DNA from: Rhodococcus sp. KBS0724
Lineage (GTDB): Bacteria; Actinomycetota; Actinomycetes; Mycobacteriales; Mycobacteriaceae
Assembly (NCBI RefSeq): GCF_005938745.2
Contig: NZ_VCBX02000002.1
Span: 1 to 64,000 of the forward strand
Direction of reading: 5' to 3'
Length of the DNA: 64,000 nt
Under the pieces are notes generated by a model that was not told where the DNA came from, did not search any database, and was given only the letters and a program-made list of their open reading frames with translations. Shown piece by piece: positions 1 to 8,066 of the stretch (position 1 is its first letter; every line of letters begins with the position of its first letter). The position numbers and the translations under genes were made by a program.

Positions 1-74
1 AGATTCAGATGTCGTTGACGAAATGGAGCAAACCGTATACTCAACCGACCAGAGCTGAGGAGATCCACGCGTAG

Positions 75-1457
75 ATGAACGAGGACGAAGTGGCCTCCGG
101 CCAGACACCAGCGATCCAGTGGGTCTGGATCGCATTCGCGGTCATCGTCACCGCCCTCATCACGATGGGAATCCTTGCGCTGCTGGCGTGGACGTACGAG
201 TGGGAAGGATTCTGGAAAGGCGCTGGTCAGCCCTTCGCCACCGTGGTTGCAGGTATGGCGGCACTTGCAGCTGGAGCACTTGCGTTCTATAACGGCGAAC
301 GCCAACGAGACGCCGAAGCGGTGCGGAACAAGAAGGACCTACAAACACGCCAGGACGAGAGCGACAGACAGCATTCAAGGGAGACCGATCGCGATCTCCG
401 CAGCCGATTCACCACCGCTACTGGTCAGCTTGCCCACAGCAGTCCCACCATTCGCCGCTCGGGTGTCTTTGCCATGGCATCACTGGCCAACGACTGGCTT
501 GCGCTCAAGAATCTAGGTGAAGGCCAGGCCTGTATCAACGTCCTTACTGGGTATCTCGCCGAACCGAACAGCACGTACAAAGAAGGAGACGAGGACCACC
601 TCCCTCACCCTGGAGTGGACGGTCCCGTCCGAGAGACGATCATCCGGCTTCTGAGTGACCGGAGGGCAAGAGAGTGGATGGGACTGACCTATGACCTGGC
701 GCATGCCGATCTTTCCGCTGTTCCGCTGGTCCGCCCAAATCTGGCCGATGCGGACCTGTCTCGCGCGTACTTGGTCGAGTCGAAAGCACCTGGTGGCAAT
801 CTAATGAACGCAAACCTCCAGGACGCACAGATGAGCGGAATCGATCTGTCTGGATCCAATCTCACCGACGCAAACCTCACCAGCGCAAACCTGTCCCGCG
901 CAAAACTTGTTGGCGCAGATCTGACCCGGGCGCGGATGGGCGGAATCGCATACGTGCATTTCTTGAAGTCCCCTGATGGTTCAGCCCACCGCACAGTCAG
1001 CATCCTCAATCCGACAAACCTCGAAGGCGCTGACCTCACGGGAGCGATACTGACCGAGGCGGCTCTACGGGGCACGAGGCTCACGCGCGTACAGATGAAG
1101 GACGCCGATCTTGCCGGCAAAGATCTAACAAATACGAATTTGGAACACGCGTGGCTGCCAGGCGCCAATTTGACGGGCGCAGTGCTCGATTTCTCGAAAC
1201 TGTCCGCTATCGACCTCAACGAGGCGAACTTATCTGGCGCGAAACTTGGTGCGGCCGAACTCATTCGCGCATCCTTGAAAGGGGCGAAACTCGTCGGCGC
1301 GGATTGCAGATACGCAAATTTAACCGGCGCGAACCTGAGTGGCGCCGACCTGACCGGAGCCGACTTCACCGGTGCGAACCTGACCGACGCAAATCTCACC
1401 GAAGTTACCTATTCAGAAACACGGTGGCCAGACGGATTTCAGCCATTCCGTTCGTAG
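75..1457 (+). CDS. Membrane-anchored pentapeptide-repeat protein
   Basis: The 460-residue product has two N-terminal hydrophobic segments (about residues 17-42 and 52-70), then a charged, probably helical stretch (about 72-115), a spacer, and a long array of A(D/N)LXX pentapeptides from about residue 205 to 450. Typical units are ANLTDANLTSANLSRAKL and ADLTGADFTGANL. Such arrays form a right-handed quadrilateral beta-helix. The array is interrupted near residues 295-320 by a non-repeat loop. This arrangement (two membrane segments, helix, pentapeptide domain) is seen in many actinobacterial proteins of unknown function. The ATG at 75 follows a GAGGAG sequence. No neighbour indicates a role. 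DNA-gyrase mimicry as in MfpA/Qnr is not supported, because those proteins are soluble. Confidence 0.85.
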   Translation: MNEDEVASGQTPAIQWVWIAFAVIVTALITMGILALLAWTYEWEGFWKGAGQPFATVVAGMAALAAGALAFYNGERQRDAEAVRNKKDLQTRQDESDRQHSRETDRDLRSRFTTATGQLAHSSPTIRRSGVFAMASLANDWLALKNLGEGQACINVLTGYLAEPNSTYKEGDEDHLPHPGVDGPVRETIIRLLSDRRAREWMGLTYDLAHADLSAVPLVRPNLADADLSRAYLVESKAPGGNLMNANLQDAQMSGIDLSGSNLTDANLTSANLSRAKLVGADLTRARMGGIAYVHFLKSPDGSAHRTVSILNPTNLEGADLTGAILTEAALRGTRLTRVQMKDADLAGKDLTNTNLEHAWLPGANLTGAVLDFSKLSAIDLNEANLSGAKLGAAELIRASLKGAKLVGADCRYANLTGANLSGADLTGADFTGANLTDANLTEVTYSETRWPDGFQPFRS

Positions 1458-1627
1458 TTTCTTTAGCGTGCAGCGCTCTTAAGACGGTGGCGTGTGAACG
1501 ACGGTCCATAGAAACATGGGGCTCACTGGCCTAACTCGTTGCCCTCGACTACGCCTCGGACCGTTCCGCATCGTCCGGTGTCGACGGCAGGTGAAAACTG
1601 ATCAAGGTACGGCACCTTGGGTTCTAG

Positions 1628-2884
1628 TCAACGTCGCAACACCGACGGATTCTGTGACTCTAGTAGAGCCGTGAACAACTCTGTCGGACAACGGTCTTGG
1701 AGGACGACCCTGGGACGGCTGTTGAGTTCGTTCTCAACGGCCAGCAGATGCTCCGGCGAGTGGATGGCGAGGTCTGTTCCCTTCGGGAAGTAGTCACGCA
1801 ACAGTCCGTTGGCGTTCTCGTTCGAACCGCGCTGCCACGGGGAACGTGAATCGCAGAAGTAGACCGGTGCGCCCAGCGATCGCGCGATCGTAGTGTGACG
1901 GGCCATTTCGGAGCCCTGATCCCAGGTGATCGACCGCAGTAACGCCGCCGGCAGATCGCGCATCCGCGCGGTCAGCGCCGCATGGAGAGAATCGCCGTCG
2001 CGGAAGGGAAGATGCAGCAACCGAACCATCCGTGTCTGGCGCTCGACGAGCGTGCCGATCGCGGATTGGTTGTGGGCGCCGGTGATTAAGTCACCTTCCC
2101 AGTGCCCAGCTTGCGAACGGTCCTCGGGAGGGAATGGCCGTTGATGAATGGTGAGCATCGGCTGCTCGAATCGCGGGCGGCGTAGCTCTCCGCGCCGCTG
2201 AGCACGCCGGTGATCACGGCCGGTGCGCAGCGGTGACCGCCGCTGCGGGGCCAGCGGAGAGGGCCGCAGTAAAAGCGATCCGGGCTGGTAGATGGCCCGA
2301 TAGATGCTCTCGTGGCACAACCACATCCGCGGCTCGTCCGGGAATCGCGCCCGCAGATGCCGGCTGATCTGCTGCGGACTCCACCGCTGCGACAACAGTT
2401 CCGCCACGACCCGCTGTAATTCTGGTGTGATCTCCAGACGTCGCCGATGCCGCCGGGCTCGTCGGGCCGTGGCACGTCGGTGGGCCTCGAACGGCCGATA
2501 ATCGTTGCCCGTGACTGCGTTCCGGCGAAGTTCGCGCGAGATCGTCGAGGGCGACCGCCCCAACCGGCCTGCGATCGCTCGGATACTCAGTCCCGCACGG
2601 CGTAGATCGGCGATCTCGATGCGTTCGTCTTGGGACAGAAACCGGGCACTGATCTCACGTACCGCCAGCCGCTCCAAAGCAGGTACGAACCCCACGGCCG
2701 CACCGTTGCGGTAGGTCTTGTAGCCGCGCGACCAGTTGTTTCCGGTGGTTCGGGATACACCGACCTCACGGGCAGCCGCGAGAATGCTCCACCCGCGGCC
2801 GCGGAGCTCCATGAACCGCTGACGCTTGGCCGACTGCGGACGACGCCCCGGCCCCTTCTTCACACGACGAGATGACGACAACAC
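1628..2884 (-). CDS. IS30-family transposase
   Basis: The 418-residue protein carries two N-terminal helix-turn-helix regions. One lies around residues 25-55; the second, around residues 85-125, contains the IS30 signature SIRAIAGRLGRSPSTISREL. A DDE catalytic domain occupies the C-terminal half: the first Asp is in GHWEGDLI, the second in ITWDQGSEM, and the Glu in the NENANGLLRDYFPKGTDL block typical of IS30. Length is normal for the family and the frame is intact, so the element may be active. It catalyses cut-and-paste or copy-out transposition of the surrounding element. It differs from the IS30 fragment at 28.1 kb, so these are two different IS30 elements. Confidence 0.93.
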   Translation of the reverse strand: MLSSSRRVKKGPGRRPQSAKRQRFMELRGRGWSILAAAREVGVSRTTGNNWSRGYKTYRNGAAVGFVPALERLAVREISARFLSQDERIEIADLRRAGLSIRAIAGRLGRSPSTISRELRRNAVTGNDYRPFEAHRRATARRARRHRRRLEITPELQRVVAELLSQRWSPQQISRHLRARFPDEPRMWLCHESIYRAIYQPGSLLLRPSPLAPQRRSPLRTGRDHRRAQRRGELRRPRFEQPMLTIHQRPFPPEDRSQAGHWEGDLITGAHNQSAIGTLVERQTRMVRLLHLPFRDGDSLHAALTARMRDLPAALLRSITWDQGSEMARHTTIARSLGAPVYFCDSRSPWQRGSNENANGLLRDYFPKGTDLAIHSPEHLLAVENELNSRPRVVLQDRCPTELFTALLESQNPSVLRR

Positions 2885-2917
2885 AAACTCCAGATTCTAG
2901 GGAGAAGTGTTGCGACG
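1632..2917 (-). mobile_element. IS30-family insertion sequence
   Basis: A transposase gene is bounded by inverted copies of CGTCGCAACAC, at 1632-1642 on the plus strand and 2907-2917 on the minus strand. The transposase stop codon (1628-1630) lies just outside the left repeat, so the true end may be a few bases further out. No clear target duplication was found: the flanks read ..TCAA and ACCG... The ends are my estimate. Confidence 0.7.
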
Positions 2918-3187
2918 ACCGATAGAAACCGCCCTCGGCGTGTACGGCTCACCGGCGCAACACGTCCACCTCCCGCGTGGGTGAGCTCTTTCCCTGCGGC
3001 GACGAATACCGTCCATACCTAGACAGGCTTGGATTTTGGTCACCCACTTGAAGAAATCTCGTCAAAACCTGCATCTGCTTCTCACCGAGTCTTACCGTGA
3101 ATATGCAGGGATTCGCTATGAGGGGCGTGAATCTCGGCGCGGATAGCGGGTCGCTGCGCTGTGTGCTCAGCGCGGATGCAAACGAAA

Positions 3188-3214
3188 CCCCCAACCTCAT
3201 CGCAAGGTTGGGGG
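3188..3214 (-). terminator. Intrinsic terminator behind the small ORF at 3293-3448
   Basis: A 10-bp perfect stem (CCCCCAACCT / AGGTTGGGGG) is followed on the minus strand by a T-rich stretch (TTTCGTTT). It lies about 80 bp downstream of the minus-strand small ORF and has the form of a rho-independent terminator for it. Confidence 0.6.
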
Positions 3215-3292
3215 ATTCGTGACCTTGAAATGAAAACCTTGAGATGAAACCACGAGGCGGCCAGATCGCAACGCCTCCAGCCCGACTGCTGC

Positions 3293-3448
3293 CTACACCA
3301 GACGAAGGTGAGATCCCATGCTAGCCAGCTGCTTAACCAACATGTCTCGACGCTCCGAGAGTCGCCGGATTGCATCGTCGTCCTCGGCGAGCCGGGCACG
3401 GTTCAGCAGGAACTGACACGTGTCCAATTGATCTCTGACAGTAGTCAC
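3293..3448 (-). CDS. Small hypothetical protein (51 aa)
   Basis: A minus-strand ORF starts at GTG 3446-3448 (read 3448 to 3446), preceded by GAAGG about 8 bases upstream; an alternative GTG lies at 3455-3457. It encodes a 51-residue, charged, probably all-helical protein (start MTTVRDQLDTCQFLLNRARL, end LASMGSHLRLV) with heptad-like spacing that could form a helical hairpin. A convincing intrinsic terminator about 80 bp downstream supports transcription. I do not recognise a family. The short length and lack of a partner gene keep this moderate. Confidence 0.45.
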   Translation of the reverse strand: MTTVRDQLDTCQFLLNRARLAEDDDAIRRLSERRDMLVKQLASMGSHLRLV

Positions 3449-3457
3449 TGCCGTCAC

Positions 3458-4219
3458 CTTCGATCACTGTATGTAGGCACGTTCTGAACCTGCCAGTGGT
3501 AAATGCGATACACATGGGCCGAAGTACCTACATAGGCACCTGTTTTCGGATCCGACATCGCAAAGCCCCAATCTCAGTGCCAAGCCAAGGGTTTCGTGAC
3601 TACTGGTACGTAAATGGCGAGGCCGAGTTGCTGCCAGTACCTTCTATGCACCCCTTCAGCGGGAGTTGAGCACACAGCTCCACTGATGAGGGCGTCAGGC
3701 CTCGCCGGTTGCGACCCCCCGCTCCAGCGGGACCTGTCCCTACTCGAGGTTTGGATCTCGCATTACCGGACACGCCCTGGCCGCCGCTAACCTCACGTGC
3801 ATAGGGCTTGCCGCACAAGGTCCGCTTGGAAGTCTCGCAGACGACGCCGCGAGGACGCGGTAGCCGCGGCAACCCGCTGGTCCACCCTCGCCAGTCGCGA
3901 CAACGCCGAGTACCTCGCCGCCCGCATCTCTTAGCCACCAGCGTCAAACATCGACGGTCACGTCTTCGGGTTTGGGTGTGGTGGATCTCGCAGTCGGAAT
4001 GCTGCTCACCCCAACCGATCGCAATACTGCTGAGGTCGGCGCTGGTGTCAGTGACGATGGTGCCGCTGGTCGACGTGCTGACCGAGGTGGCCTAGCGGGA
4101 GTCGTCGCTTCCACACCCGACCACGATCACAGCACTGGTGAGTGCAGCGACCTTGGCGGCTATCGCCGAGCATGTCAAGTCGTTCGTGGACGAACTGAAC
4201 TAGGCTCACCCGAGTCAAG
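3458..4219. other. Region without a convincing gene
   Basis: About 760 bp between the small ORF and the ClbS-like gene. Short ORFs occur in several frames but none shows a start, ribosome site and codon bias together. A minus-strand frame around 3600-3950, rich in Gly and Arg, faintly resembles the low-complexity tail of TnpB proteins, but the core domain is missing. A plus-strand frame ending at 4203 finishes in a plausible helical tail but has an upstream stop. This looks like decayed sequence. Confidence 0.4.
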
Positions 4220-4789
4220 GTGAATTCTGGTCTTCGCTACAGGGACCGGAATCCACCACCCCCTGTGGTGATCGGAGATGTGGTGGGGCAGGTTCTCTCG
4301 CGCGAAGAGCTGGCAACGGAACTCGACTCTGCCTACTCGAAACTCGAAGCGCTACTCGACCGTGCGGCCGAAGCCGATCTGTTCGACGAGGTCGCAGTTG
4401 ATGCTTGGACTGTTCACGACGTCGTCGCTGTACGCGTCTGGTGGGCCGAGGCGGTGGCTGAGTGGATCGCGGCCGGACTGCGCGACGAGAATCCGCAGAC
4501 ACCGGAACCCGGCTTTAACTGGACGCAAACTCCCGCACTGAATCAGTCGGTTGTCGACGCAAGTGCAGACGTTCCGATTCTGGTGCTTCGCGATCGCTTG
4601 GGAGTTGCTGTCGCATTGTTGCGCAAGTACATCGAGACCCTCGACGACGATCAACTTCTGGCGGTCGGGGACTTCTCGTGGAGCAGGACCTGGCCGGTGT
4701 CGAGGTGGATTGCCGTCAACACGATCACCCAATTCGCATCCTTGTCGAAAATGATTCGGCGACTACTGAAATCGGCGAATCAGCTCTGA
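4220..4789 (+). CDS. ClbS/DfsB-family (DinB-like) protein
   Basis: The protein (up to 189 residues) matches the ClbS/DfsB pattern: an N-terminal helix beginning SREELATELDSAYSKLEALL, the WTVHDVVAVRVWW segment (usually W-S-V-K-D-V-L-A-H-L), the GFNWTQTPALNQ motif, and the C-terminal W-P-V-S-R-W-I-A-V-N-T block. Family members include the colibactin self-protection hydrolase ClbS; most are uncharacterised four-helix-bundle proteins. The usual His of the metal-site region appears replaced (VVAVRVWW), so activity is uncertain. The start is unclear: GTG at 4219-4221 is the longest option, and GTG at 4268 or 4277-4280 gives a length closer to the family. The 3' end overlaps the convergent GNAT pseudogene. 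Confidence 0.7.
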   Translation: MNSGLRYRDRNPPPPVVIGDVVGQVLSREELATELDSAYSKLEALLDRAAEADLFDEVAVDAWTVHDVVAVRVWWAEAVAEWIAAGLRDENPQTPEPGFNWTQTPALNQSVVDASADVPILVLRDRLGVAVALLRKYIETLDDDQLLAVGDFSWSRTWPVSRWIAVNTITQFASLSKMIRRLLKSANQL

Positions 4790-5330
4790 GTTCGGTGTAT
4801 CCGCCAGACCGTCGGTCAGTGAGATTTCACCAGCGATCGTGAACCCGAACCGTTCATACAGCGGGAGATTCCGTTCCGTCGAGGTATCGAGCAAGCACGC
4901 CTCCCCGGAGCGATCCAGTTCGCCCAATGCGTGTCGCAGTAGCGCAGAACCCAATCATGTCCCGCGCGAGCGCGGCGTCGTACCGATCGTTGCCACCGAC
5001 CACGCGTGCGCAGGGATGGAAACCGCAGACAGTTGTTCGTCTGCCTGGAGAATCCGCTCTAACCGATCTCCGCGCAGTTCCACGATCTTCTCGACAGCCT
5101 TTTCATCAGGCTCCGGTACGTTCGGCGGCAGGACCGCGACGACGCCGTTGCCGGAATCATCGATGTAGCAACGCCCGAAAGGTAGTGCCAGGTGCTCGAG
5201 GTAGATTCGTTGCACCGCTGCGACGCGTTGGACGTGAGAGTCTTCGGCCACGCACCAGTCCAGAATAGTCGGCGAACGCCACGCGGAGAATCTCGGCTGG
5301 TCGGGTCAGATGTGGTTGCTTGCAGGGTCG
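4763..5330 (-). pseudogene. GNAT N-acetyltransferase, inactivated
   Basis: Reading the minus strand gives an almost complete GNAT protein in pieces. An N-terminal piece around 5265-5330 (HLTRPAEILRVAFAD) is in one frame. The rest (5251-4763) is in another, implying a frameshift near 5262. Within that second frame a TGA at 4955-4957 interrupts the acetyl-CoA-binding loop, which would read R-S-R-G-T-[stop]-L-G-S-A-L-L; the stop sits where the family has Gly (GGA to TGA would explain it). Downstream the strand/helix with N-L-P-L-Y-E-R-F-G-F is intact. Two independent lesions make a sequencing error an unlikely sole cause. Confidence 0.75.
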
Positions 5331-5334
5331 GAAT

Positions 5335-5925
5335 CCTTCAACGAGCTTGTCGGTAAGTGCCCTGGGCACCCAAGTCTTTTCAGCTGTGCAGTAGTCGCAC
5401 GGGCAGCGGTCACGTACTTGTGAGAGTTCCAGAACAGCCACTCCAAGACTCACAATAATTGTAGTGAACATTCCGACTTACATGAGTGTTACGGCAAGTG
5501 ACCGGGATTGCAGCCCATAGCGTGTCGTAGTAGGCCGGAAGGAATGACTCGTGAACATTCTGTCTCCCTCAGGTCGGGATGACTCTTGTCTGGTGTGTCA
5601 CGCCCTCCGGTCTCCGCTCGCGGTGTGACTCGAGAGAGGCGTGACCCCAAGCTGCTGTGAGAGGTACTTGAAGTCGGATTGTCCGCCACGGATCCCCACT
5701 TCGCGATCGAATCGCGGTTCCACCCGGCGATCGCCCCCTGTTGATGTCGGTACTGCACGGAAGCCGCGAGATCTGCCCACGAATCGCCCGTCCTTGTAGT
5801 TCGGCTTCCGCCAACGACAACCCGCCTCCAGGTCAAGACGTGGCATATCACCAGGTGATTCAGCAGACACACGATGTACGGACCCACCCCAACACGCAAT
5901 ACTCGAATCCTCCTCACCTCCGCTT
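5335..5925. other. Intergenic region, no gene seen
   Basis: About 590 bp between the GNAT pseudogene and the ECF41 promoter. Several overlapping minus-strand ORFs (for example 5489-6106) run into the sigma gene and have shadow-like composition. I see no supported gene, repeat or RNA here. Confidence 0.5.
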
Positions 5926-5952
5926 TGTCACATTCAATCCGTCTATCTCGTC
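5926..5952 (+). promoter_or_regulatory. ECF41-type promoter of the sigma factor gene
   Basis: TGTCACA at 5926-5932 and CGTC at 5949-5952 are separated by exactly 16 bases and lie 43 bp upstream of the ATG. This agrees with the published ECF41 consensus (TGTCACA as -35, CGTC as -10), and implies autoregulation of the sigma gene. A related site precedes the flavoprotein gene at 11975-13180. Confidence 0.75.
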
Positions 5953-5995
5953 TTCCCAATAGGTTCCGATTTCCATGCGAAAGGACTAAAACCCG

Positions 5996-6910
5996 ATGTC
6001 GACCCCATTCGAAACACCGATCATGGCGGAGGAGCGGCTGGCAGGCGAGTTCAGTGCAGCCCGCCCACGCCTGATCCGAATCGCCTACGCGGTGGTCGGC
6101 ACCCACGCCGAAGCAGAAGACGTTGTCTCCGACTGCTGGCTACGGCTAGTCAGAGCAAACGCTCAAACCCGAATCGAGGACGTTGGTGCATGGACCACCG
6201 TAGCGGTCGCTCGCCACGCGCTCGACTCTCTCCGATCCGCGCGAGTTCGCCGCGAAATGTACGTAGGTCCATGGCTTCCGGAGCCAACCGTGCACACCAC
6301 CTCACAGGCACCGCAGGACCCCGCCGATCGTGTGACATTAGATGAATCCGTTAGTTTTGCATTGCTCGTTGTCATGGAAACCTTGAGTCCCGCTCAACGC
6401 ACCGCGTGGGTACTTCACGATCTCTTTTCGATGCCATTTCAAGATGTCGCAACCGTTGTCGGTCGCACTCCAGCGGCCGTGCGGCAGCTCGCCGCTCGCG
6501 CCCGCAAACAGGTCGCCGCCGGCATTCCGCACATCGATATCGATGTCAGCTCACATCGAGCAGTGGTCGAGGCATTCCAAGCAGCAGCGATCAGCGGAAA
6601 CGTCGACGCACTTCTGACGATTCTCGATCCCCAGGTTGTACTGACCAGCGACGGAGGGGGCGTGGTCTCGGCGGCGCGGCGCCCGGTGTCGGGGGCAGAC
6701 AAAGTATCCAGATTCATTGTCGGCCTTCGCAACAAGGTCACACAACTCGACATCAGGATCATGGATATCAACGGACTACCCGGTTTGGTGATGCTTCACG
6801 CCGGCAACGTCACCGCAGTCGTCTCGCTATCCGTCAGCGCCTCGACAATTTCCCGTATCGACATTCTCGTTGCGCCGACCAAGCTGGCGAATGTTCATGT
6901 TGACGCGTGA
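5996..6910 (+). CDS. ECF41-family RNA polymerase sigma factor with SnoaL-like extension
   Basis: The 304-residue protein has sigma region 2 (about residues 20-85, with AEAEDVVSDCWLRL), a linker with the ECF41 hallmark WLPEP (93-97), sigma region 4 (about 122-172, SPAQRTAWVLHDLF... PAAVRQLAARAR) and a C-terminal SnoaL/NTF2-like domain (about 185-300). The domain carries the second hallmark DGGG (219-222) and a near-terminal APTKL resembling the NPDKL motif. In ECF41 proteins this extension acts in cis as a modulator instead of a separate anti-sigma factor. The promoter just upstream fits self-activation. The gene overlaps the start of sdhC, so the sigma factor and the Sdh-like genes are probably co-transcribed. 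ECF41 genes usually neighbour redox enzymes, as here. Confidence 0.93.
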   Translation: MSTPFETPIMAEERLAGEFSAARPRLIRIAYAVVGTHAEAEDVVSDCWLRLVRANAQTRIEDVGAWTTVAVARHALDSLRSARVRREMYVGPWLPEPTVHTTSQAPQDPADRVTLDESVSFALLVVMETLSPAQRTAWVLHDLFSMPFQDVATVVGRTPAAVRQLAARARKQVAAGIPHIDIDVSSHRAVVEAFQAAAISGNVDALLTILDPQVVLTSDGGGVVSAARRPVSGADKVSRFIVGLRNKVTQLDIRIMDINGLPGLVMLHAGNVTAVVSLSVSASTISRIDILVAPTKLANVHVDA

Positions 6911-7298
6911 CGCGGCAGAGGTGAAGCCTCCCCGCCCAGTTCACAACACCTTTTACCGTGGGGGCCTGTCGATGTGGGCATGGGTGGCCCAGCGTGTCAG
7001 CGGGATGGTGATCTACGTCTTCCTGCTCGTTCACGTAGCAGACAACCTCACGTTGCGAGTATCACCTGCCGCGTACGACGAAGTGATTCACACCTACAAG
7101 ACACTCATCATGGGAATCGGAGAGATAGGCCTCGTCGCAGCCATCCTCGGTCATGGATTCAACGGCATCCGGATTGTGATTTTGGACTTCTGGTCCAAGG
7201 GGATCGAGAAATCCAAGCTCATGCTGTGGATCGTCGTCGTGCTCTGGGTGCTGGCAATGATCCCCTTCGTCATCCGTCACCTGAGTCACTACATCTGA
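6891..7298 (+). CDS. sdhC: SdhC-like cytochrome b556 membrane anchor
   Basis: This protein of about 135 residues (start ATG 6891 or 6897, inside the end of the sigma gene) matches the actinobacterial SdhC subunit. It has the W-A-W-V-A-Q-R-V-S-G entry to helix 1, the LLVHVAD heme-ligand region, the Y-D-E-V-I-H-T-Y-K loop, the G-H-G-F-N-G-I-R segment, and three membrane helices (about 35-58, 78-100, 112-132). In a full complex II, SdhC and SdhD bind heme b and quinone and anchor SdhA/SdhB. No sdhA or sdhB follows here, so this is an orphan anchor pair. It might pair with housekeeping SdhAB or another redox partner; that is inference. Confidence 0.85.
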   Translation: MFMLTRDAAEVKPPRPVHNTFYRGGLSMWAWVAQRVSGMVIYVFLLVHVADNLTLRVSPAAYDEVIHTYKTLIMGIGEIGLVAAILGHGFNGIRIVILDFWSKGIEKSKLMLWIVVVLWVLAMIPFVIRHLSHYI

Positions 7299-7309
7299 AA
7301 GGAGAGGGT

Positions 7310-7753
7310 ATGTCCATCCCGACCACCACACGCGACCTACGGACCAAAGCGAACGTCGGAGGCAACTTCGAGAAACTCGCCTGGATCTTCATGCGACTGT
7401 CCGGTGTCGTACTCCTCGTCCTGGTAACCGTGCATGTGTACGTCAATCTGGTCGCCGGTGAAGGCGTCCACAAAGTCGACTTCGCATTCGTCGCTGGAAA
7501 GTGGGCAAATCCATTCTGGCAATTGTGGGACTTTGCCATCCTCTGGCTCGCTGTACTGCACGGCACCAATGGTGTTCGCGTCATCATCGCCGACTACTCG
7601 ACTCGCGCCCCCGTTCGATTCTGGATGACCATGCTCATCTGTAGTGCGGCAGTCATGATGCTCATCGCCGGCACCTTCACGATCTTCACATTCGACCCAT
7701 GCCCTGCCGGGATCTTGTCCGGGAATCTGCCCGACTTCTGCCCCACCCCCTGA
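7310..7753 (+). CDS. sdhD: SdhD-like hydrophobic membrane anchor
   Basis: The 147-residue protein begins at ATG 7310 after a strong GGAGAGG site, 11 bp behind sdhC. It has the actinobacterial SdhD pattern: N-F-E-K-L-A-W-I-F-M-R-L-S-G, the V-T-V-H-V heme-ligand helix, the F-V-A-G-K-W-A-N-P-F-W-Q-L-W-D loop, the L-H-G-T-N-G-V-R-V-I-I-A-D-Y segment and a third membrane helix. The C-terminus carries two Cys (F-D-P-C-P-A-G and D-F-C-P-T-P) that I do not recall from standard SdhD. Three helices are expected, forming the quinone site with SdhC. The next genes are a tiny membrane protein and an interrupted gene, not the catalytic subunits. Confidence 0.85.
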   Translation: MSIPTTTRDLRTKANVGGNFEKLAWIFMRLSGVVLLVLVTVHVYVNLVAGEGVHKVDFAFVAGKWANPFWQLWDFAILWLAVLHGTNGVRVIIADYSTRAPVRFWMTMLICSAAVMMLIAGTFTIFTFDPCPAGILSGNLPDFCPTP

Positions 7754-7780
7754 ATTGACACTCGAAAGGTATACGTACAG

Positions 7781-7885
7781 ATGAGCGTCGGAACATTCTT
7801 CGAGATCGTCTTGGTGTTCGCCGCGCTGTTCGTGGTGTGGTTCACCGTGTTCGTCGTGAGAGCACTGTTGAAGGACAAACGATGA
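7781..7885 (+). CDS. 34-residue single-span membrane peptide
   Basis: A short ORF 27 bp after sdhD encodes one long hydrophobic helix (residues about 5-26, F-F-E-I-V-L-V-F-A-A-L-F-V-V-W-F) followed by a basic tail ending KDKR, so an N-out/C-in topology is likely. A GAAAGG site lies 11-16 bases upstream. Its stop overlaps the next start as ATGA (7882-7885), typical of translational coupling. Small one-helix subunits are common in respiratory complexes (CydX- or CcoQ-like), and its place behind sdhCD suggests a similar accessory role, but no family is recognised. Confidence 0.6.
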   Translation: MSVGTFFEIVLVFAALFVVWFTVFVVRALLKDKR

Positions 7886-8066
7886 ACAAGAAACTAGTCT
7901 CCCTGATGGCAGCCACTCTCGCCCTTCTCGGCGTGTTTGCCCTACTCGCACCAGCTACCGCACAAATACTCACAGGTACACCGGTGGGTGTCTCGCTGGG
8001 GGTCTCCCTTGTCGTCATCGGAACTGTCGCCGCGGAACTTGTCAAGGCGTCTGAGTCCAATAGGTG

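Noticed and set aside
689..1399. 236-codon minus-strand ORF opposite the pentapeptide gene
   Set aside because: It mirrors the periodic pentapeptide codons, giving a repetitive Ser/Phe/Ala/Pro protein with no start signal. An antisense shadow.
3600..3947. TnpB-like C-terminus with a guide-RNA region
   Set aside because: Only a Gly/Arg-rich tail is vaguely similar; no RuvC or zinc-finger core is present nearby.
5489..6106. 205-codon minus-strand ORF across the ECF41 promoter
   Set aside because: It overlaps the sigma gene start, has an implausible composition and no start signal.
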